Source of the DNA: Earliella scabrosa
Taxonomy: Eukaryota; Basidiomycota; Agaricomycetes; Polyporales; Polyporaceae
Direction: 5' to 3'
Assembly: GCA_022605405.1 (NCBI GenBank)
Contig: JABYQQ010000007.1
Span: forward strand, 806,001 to 870,000
DNA: 64,000 nt
Part shown: positions 59,448-64,000 of the stretch, one piece after another
Layout of the letters: the number at the start of each line of letters is the position of its first letter
Numbering within the stretch: the first letter of the stretch is position 1
Made by a program: the position numbers and the translations under genes
The notes under the pieces: generated by a model
Database searches by the model: none
The model's input: the letters and a program-made list of their open reading frames with translations, nothing else
What the model was told of the DNA's origin: nothing

Positions 59448-60094
59448 CACACCTTGGCACGGTGTGTAGCGTCGACTCGGGTATGTGCTGAGGTAGAGAA
59501 CGTGGAGTGTCGAGCGAATCGCTTGAGCACTGGTTGAGCGCGTATGTAGTACAGTGCACCGCTTCCGACTTTCTCGGACTGCCTATCCGGGCCCCTCACG
59601 TATTCTCAGCCGGCGGCAAAGCAGAACATGAAAAAGGCGAGCTAGTTGAGCTTCAAGGGTTGCCGATCAAGGTGATATAACATTAAGGGATCCCTACGGG
59701 ATCAATAATATATATACGTAGTCATGTACGTGCGCGGCAGCGTGGACAGAGAGCAACCTACGTAGTTTTACAGAGTACAGCACAGCGTACGGCGCTTCTA
59801 GTAGTATAGTATGTACATCGTCATGATGGAGGGAGGGCAAGGAGTGTCGGTCAGCTGCCAGAGTGGGAGCAATACATAGCACGAGGTTTGTGTGTCGTAA
59901 ATAAGATTATGGAGGTATTGAATGGCTGCGATGATGGAAACACGGTGATTGTGTGGGCGCGAGTGGCAAGTGCAGTGTGATGCAATACAAAAGACAGCGG
60001 ACATCGTAGCAAGATAGGATGTGGGTGGATAGATATCGCCGAAGGGCGTCGTGAGGAGATTGAATACGGGTGGTAAGATATGACCAGGACTTGA
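59448..60094. other. Intergenic: Ctr promoter and 3' flank of the hypothetical gene
   Basis: About 650 bp, AT-richer than the rest of the window (for example 59701-59712 is an AT run). It should hold the copper-transporter promoter. I could not identify a clear copper-response element. Confidence 0.4.
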
Positions 60095-61269
60095 TTATGC
60101 ATACGCAAGCTCGGTCAGCCGCCGAGTCTCGTCGTCCTCGATGAGACGCGCAAGCTGCTGGATGGTCTTGGTAGTGTGCATCGTTGGCGCGACCGGGTCT
60201 CGCTCCGCGTGCGTGACGCTGCTCGACGTCGAGTACACGGTGGACGCGTCATCGTCATCGTCATCGTCGTCCGAGTATACGGACGACAAGTCCGCCTCGG
60301 ACAAAGGGGGAGTCGGCAAGCCGCTCGACGACTGTAGCCACCGTGACACACTGTGGTACGTCGAAACAGACTCCCGGGACGGGCGACGGGGGCCTTTGGG
60401 ACGACCATCGACCGGGAGGAATGAACTGCGACGGGGGGTCGTGGGAAGAGAGTTGGGCGGCGACTGTCGCGAGGGTTCGTTGTAGATCGGAAGGGCGGCG
60501 GGCGGGATGTCGAAACTTTGCACGGTGGGAGGTGCGCTCGCCAGTTCGCTGTCCATAAGGCAGTGCGCGGTCTGCGGCGTCCGTAACTCATTGTGGCTTG
60601 AAGCAGATCCGGGTGAGGGTGGGGCCGATAGCAGCCGGGTCTCTTCCTCCTGCTGTAGTCTTGAGCTCGTCCTCGGCCTGCCGGGACTCTGTGCCTCGCG
60701 GTAGCGACGGGGAGCGGAGAGCGACGTAGAGACGAGGCCGTATGACTGTAACGCAGCCTTCCGCTGCTCTGCTGACGTGAAGTCAAGCAGCACAGGTGCC
60801 GGCGCAGATCCCGGGGGCGTCGGGGACGGTTGAGGAACGAAGCCGAGAGACCTCTGGTGAGGAGAGACACCACGGTGAGAACTCGTCCGGCTGGCAGACT
60901 GGTCTGGTGAGGATGTCCGGAAACGAGACACAAAGCTCTCGAGGAATGATTGACGCGGAGGCGAAGATCGTGTGGGCAAACTGGCGCTGCGAAGTGAACA
61001 GCGGTGAGCACCGGGTGCAAAGGTATGACATCGGCGCAGTAAGAAGCTGCATGCCAGGAACCTCACCTCATGCTGACGCCCTTGGGTGTCATCGTTGCTG
61101 AAGGTCCGTATGAGTGCGATTCCCCGGCGCACTCGAAGTCGAATCCCTGCGCGGGCTTGAAACCACGGTTGGGGCTTGCTGTAGCGGAACGGTTTGGGCT
61201 GGTAGTCTTGTTTTGGCCGAACGTGACAACACCGTACTGAGATTCGGAGCGACCGGCGAGCCTGGACAT
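60095..61269 (-). CDS. Hypothetical Ser/Pro-rich protein with poly-Asp tract
   Basis: Two-exon gene. The start MSRLAGRSESQYGVVTFGQN at 61269 is followed by TTSPNRSATASPNRGFKPAQ and GFDFECAGESHSYGPSATMT. An intron after AGC ATG AG joins to SASLPTRSSPPRQSFLESF. The rest is Ser/Pro/Arg-rich (RRSSFLPVDGRPKGPRRPSR, STYHSVSRWLQSSSGLPTPP) with an Asp8 run (YSDDDDDDDDASTVYSTSSS). It ends KTIQQLARLIEDDETRRLTE LAYA* at 60095, a short predicted helix that is the only well-ordered part. About 360 residues. Family not recognised; it resembles disordered regulatory proteins conserved only among basidiomycetes. The exon junction and continuous frame make it a real gene. Confidence 0.65.
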
Positions 61270-61513
61270 GTCGGGAAGTGAAGGAGGAAAGAGATTACAA
61301 GCAAGAAGTAGGGTAGACTGGCCGAAGCGATATTAAAGGGAGCAAAGTTACGCAGCCAGAGAGTTCAAGGAGTCTATATGGCACCTGCCAAGTTCGCGCC
61401 CACGAACACCGGTCTGGCAGATGCGCTCGAACGAAGCAGAATGGGCCGGGCATGACATACCCATCATACTTATAAGTATTCGTCCACGGGGCCGGTGGAC
61501 GACGATAGACGAC
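61270..61513. promoter_or_regulatory. Upstream region of the hypothetical gene
   Basis: 244 bp between the ATG at 61269 and the transposon-like element. It contains an AT-richer stretch (61301-61360) suitable for a core promoter. No defined motif. Confidence 0.3.
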
Positions 61514-61523
61514 GATGCGCTGC
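61514..61523. repeat. Target-site duplication, left copy (GATGCGCTGC)
   Basis: Exact 10-bp direct match to 62162-62171. Confidence 0.8.
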
Positions 61524-61534
61524 TAGTCTCGTAC

Positions 61535-61571
61535 CAAGACCCTCCGCGCGGCGCTAGCGCGGAGGGTCTTG
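61535..61571. repeat. Left terminal hairpin of the 638-bp element
   Basis: CAAGACCCTCCGCGC, a 7-nt loop, then its perfect complement. Confidence 0.85.
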
Positions 61572-62116
61572 TATCAAAGTCCCGGGTTTATAGGGACCAT
61601 GGGGGGTGGCCCGATGAATAGAAACTACTTACTCTCGGTAAGAATCAAACGCTTATCGAGTTCTTACTCCTGCACCGCTTTGGGGCGTCAGGCGCTCGCA
61701 TCCCTTACACCTGCATATTATGGCCCTACTTATTTATCCAGAGAACTGCAGACGCCTCTCAGGCCCCCGACGACAGAACGTGAATGGAACGAGTCGACCG
61801 CGAATGACGCCGAGACCATCCGTTGCAGAAACGGCCTTCTACGGACAGGAGGACGCCTGCAGTCATTACGCTCTGCCCTGTCGGCAGATGGCTGTTTGGC
61901 TTGTGGACAGGAAGTGGGATCGTTAGTGCACCCAAGCAGACGTTACACTACAGATACAACGGATTGCGCGCTGACTTCAATGAGTGCGGAAGCCATGTTT
62001 ATCTTGTGCATAAGGGTGGAGAAGGGTCTATTTGTTATCGGATAAGCAAGGCACGCTAATCGGATCATTATGATCAAGTCACCCGTGATGCTCCTACAAA
62101 ACCCCGGATATTGATA

Positions 62117-62150
62117 CAAACCCCTCTCACGTTCTCGTGTGAGGGGTTTG
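62117..62150. repeat. Right terminal hairpin of the 638-bp element
   Basis: CAAACCCCTCTCACG, TTCT, then its complement with one mismatch. Confidence 0.85.
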
Positions 62151-62161
62151 TGACGAACCTA

Positions 62162-62171
62162 GATGCGCTGC
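62162..62171. repeat. Target-site duplication, right copy (GATGCGCTGC)
   Basis: Exact 10-bp direct match to 61514-61523. Confidence 0.8.
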
Positions 62172-62237
62172 AACAATTTGCAAAGTTGGCTCACCGATCG
62201 TTTCCCCACGATCCATCAGTGTCCTCATACGCGGCGT

Positions 62238-62687
62238 CTATAAGTCGGGGAAACGCTGCCTTCCATTCTCCAAGGCCAGCCTGTGCTCTCTAGCGTGGTG
62301 TTGTGATGCGGTCTTAGGAGGTCTTGGGAGCATGTAGTATAGTTCATCCCGCTCCAGTGTATACTCGGTCCCGATGACCTCCCACCGCACCTTAAGTGCA
62401 CTATGGCCCTTCGAAACTGAGCAAGAGCAAGAGCAAGAGGGGCAGGGGTTACCGGCGGTGCCTGTGTGCGATCCCACTCGAGATTAGCTTCATATGTTCA
62501 GCGCCAGAAACACAAGCATTTCGTGCACTCCCAGCGTCATGGACGAGCGCTAGTGCGGTCTCATATCGTGGTCTCAGCGAGCTCTACGGGCCGACATCAC
62601 CACTGCGGTGGCAGTATACTTACCTGCGGCTCCTCGATTAGCCAAGATCTTGAGGATCTGGTCGTCTATGCCAAGCACGTCCACCAT
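62238..62687 (-). CDS. Candidate small spliced gene (about 80 aa), unknown function
   Basis: Exon 1 from ATG 62687 encodes MVDVLGIDDQILKILANRGAA up to GTAAGTATAC at about 62624. A pyrimidine-rich tract and CAG acceptor at about 62418 rejoin the frame as VSKGHSALKVRWEVIGTEYT, then LERDELYYMLPRPPKTASQH and a tail ending QRFPDL*. The donor is excellent and the frame is kept, but the intron (about 205 nt) is longer than others here. It may extend upstream: the segment before the ATG reads GCRRLVT in frame after an acceptor. No family recognised. It could be a remnant of a larger gene. Confidence 0.3.
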
Positions 62688-62689
62688 GG

Positions 62690-63640
62690 TAACGAGCCTC
62701 CTACAGCCCTATTACGGTGTTATGAGAACTTGCTTCAAGTTCAACACGATTGTGCCTCCACGTACCTGCCGATGTCGCTCACCGAGTGTAGTCCCTGTCT
62801 CACTTGGACGTGAGCATAGCGGGTGGTTCAATGATGTAAACCCGAGAAGCAGATGAAGGATGGAGCTGGTGGCCTGAAGGAGGTGGACGATCCCAATCAA
62901 GTTGAATCAAGACTCGCACGGCAGCTACGGCAGTCTCCGCGCCTGTAGTGCGCCCAATCGGAGGTGCATTTGATGGTGATCGACCACGTTCTCTTGTTAC
63001 AACCCGTCCGACCGATCGGTTTGAAAGAGACTCTCCAAGGCTGTGATGTGATGCTTCCGCTGCCTCCGACTCCGCAAGTGGCACAGCAGCGCGATCATGA
63101 TGTCTCTCGGACGGGGAGACAACTACTCGCACTCACATTAATGCTTGAACGAGACGGACTCCCAGTACTGTCATGTTCAGAACTTCAACGCGAGCGTTTC
63201 CGTGCCAGCTGGTCCGGACGGTCGATGTCCTGGTTGCGTCCACATGTGACATAAGAGCTATGTAGTATGTTTGAACCCATCAATGAGAACGTCAACGGAA
63301 TTCGGAAGACAGGTTTACCACCCATCAGACGAAGACCCAAGAAAACTGCGTTAGTATAATTGTTCGATCATCGATTGAAGATTTGGGACCCGCTCCGCCG
63401 GCATAACCTTCTCGGATGCTATGTATGCCCGACGTTATGAGGCGAGCTGCAGCCTGCGTCGCACCTGCCAAGCAAGTATCCTGAGGCGTGCATGATAGCT
63501 CCCGGCTCCCGACTCGGGGTGAGGGAAACGGGTGGTATAGTATCTTATAGCATTCACCGACTCAATGCTGATGATATACACGCATGAGCCATAAAAGAAC
63601 ATAGATGCATGATACTCCGCAATAAGTCGTCATCGAGCCG
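62690..63640. other. Intergenic left of the right-edge gene
   Basis: About 950 bp. A minus-strand frame at 63132-62800 contains SRVYIIEPPAML but no supported start or junction. Otherwise nothing recognisable. Includes the 3' flank of the RlpA-like gene. Confidence 0.35.
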
Positions 63641-64000
63641 TCAGAATGGGCGGAAACCCTTTTTCATGAAGTGCCATTCAATGTCGATCACCCCCTGCTC
63701 GAGTGACGCACCGACAGCCTTGAACAATGCTGGACTCATGTCTATCGGCGCGACCGAATCAGAGCAGCCGAGACAGAGAGCAAGTAAACATACCAAGGTC
63801 CCCGTCTTTGCAGCCCGGGCAGGAGTCGCGAACGAGGCCGAAGGCATGTAGCCCCGTCTTCTTGTTGACGACCTCTACGAACTACATAATCGCTGTCAGT
63901 TATGTATACATGTCGGGAAACATGCGGGCGGCATACCTGATCACAGTTGCCGCCCTTGCTGGCCTTGAATCTCGAGGAGGCGATAGCGACGATGAGATCG
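63641..64000 (-). CDS. RlpA-like double-psi beta-barrel protein, C-terminal part (cut by right edge)
   Basis: Three exons of the 3' end are visible. The outermost begins beyond the window and reads DLIVAIASSRFKASKGGNCDQ up to a donor (GTATGC). The second reads FVEVVNKKTGLHAFGLVRDS, then CPGCKDGDL. The last reads DMSPALFKAVGASLEQGVID, then IEWHFMKKGFRPF* at 63641. The order of D-L-I-V-A, the CPGC loop, DLDMSP.LF..., and the closing I-E-W-H-F is that of the RlpA/barwin-like double-psi beta-barrel found in fungal expansin-like, papain-inhibitor-like and secreted wall proteins. The N-terminus, where a signal peptide would be, lies outside the window. Enzymatic activity cannot be assumed, since the catalytic Asp seen in endoglucanases is not assessable here. 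Confidence 0.75.

Larger units (their letters stand above)
61524..62161. mobile_element. Hairpin-ended non-autonomous DNA transposon, 638 bp, with 10-bp TSD
   Basis: Element ends read TAG...CTA. The left end and the complement of the right end align over about 60 bp: TAG(T/G)(C/T)TCGT, then CAA(G/A)(A/C)CCCTC, and inside the hairpins (C/T)TTGTATCAA followed by CC(C/G)GGG and a GTTT-containing stretch. Each end contains its own hairpin. Left: 61535-61549 pairs with 61557-61571 (15 bp, perfect, 7-nt loop). Right: 62117-62131 pairs with 62136-62150 (14 of 15). Outside lie identical 10-bp direct repeats GATGCGCTGC at 61514-61523 and 62162-62171. No transposase is present. A 158-codon frame (61569-62045) runs through it but resembles nothing. 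TSD length suggests a Mutator-like mobiliser. Confidence 0.82.

Overview
The window is nuclear DNA of a filamentous basidiomycete, most likely an Agaricomycete and possibly a polypore. Every recognisable gene is cut by several short (about 50-65 nt) GT-AG introns. The gene set (delta-COP, SYO1, FIP1, uL10m, Ark/Prk kinase, TPX2-like, ubiquitin-eL40) is typical eukaryotic housekeeping. Several accessory families (CPAF-like S41 peptidase, Gfd2/YDR514C-like, short FAS1 secreted protein, RlpA-like barrel protein) are common in Agaricomycetes. There is no rRNA, tRNA, CRISPR array or prokaryotic operon.

Left block (1-19.7 kb): a Pro-rich protein cut by the left edge (minus), secreted S41/CPAF-like peptidase (minus), ubiquitin-eL40 fusion (minus), Gfd2/YDR514C-like RNase H-fold protein (plus), delta-COP (minus), Kv-beta-type aldo-keto reductase (minus), secreted FAS1 protein (plus), and a multi-exon gene of unknown function whose layout resembles a basidiomycete PD-(D/E)XK-like family (plus). 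A cluster of palindromes lies just upstream of that last gene.

Middle block (19.7-40.0 kb): about 20 kb in which I can support no conserved gene. It has overlapping chance reading frames, simple repeats, short palindromic motifs, one hairpin with 17-bp arms, and a 636-bp non-autonomous DNA transposon with near-perfect terminal inverted repeats and an 8-bp target-site duplication.

Right block (40.0-64 kb): TPX2-like spindle protein (minus), SYO1 symportin (minus) divergent from FIP1 (plus), mitochondrial uL10m (minus), a 3-hydroxyisobutyrate-dehydrogenase-like enzyme (minus) divergent from an Ark/Prk kinase (plus), a Ctr copper transporter (minus), a low-complexity hypothetical protein (minus), a second 638-bp transposon-like element whose ends fold into hairpins, and an RlpA-like double-psi beta-barrel protein cut by the right edge (minus).

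The genes do not form one pathway. The layout is ordinary housekeeping gene clusters interrupted by a gene-poor, repeat-bearing interval. The most notable structural observations are the two (probably three) palindrome-ended mobile-element remnants and several extremely small coding exons (3, 6, 15 and 16 nt), inferred here from reading-frame and splice-site logic.
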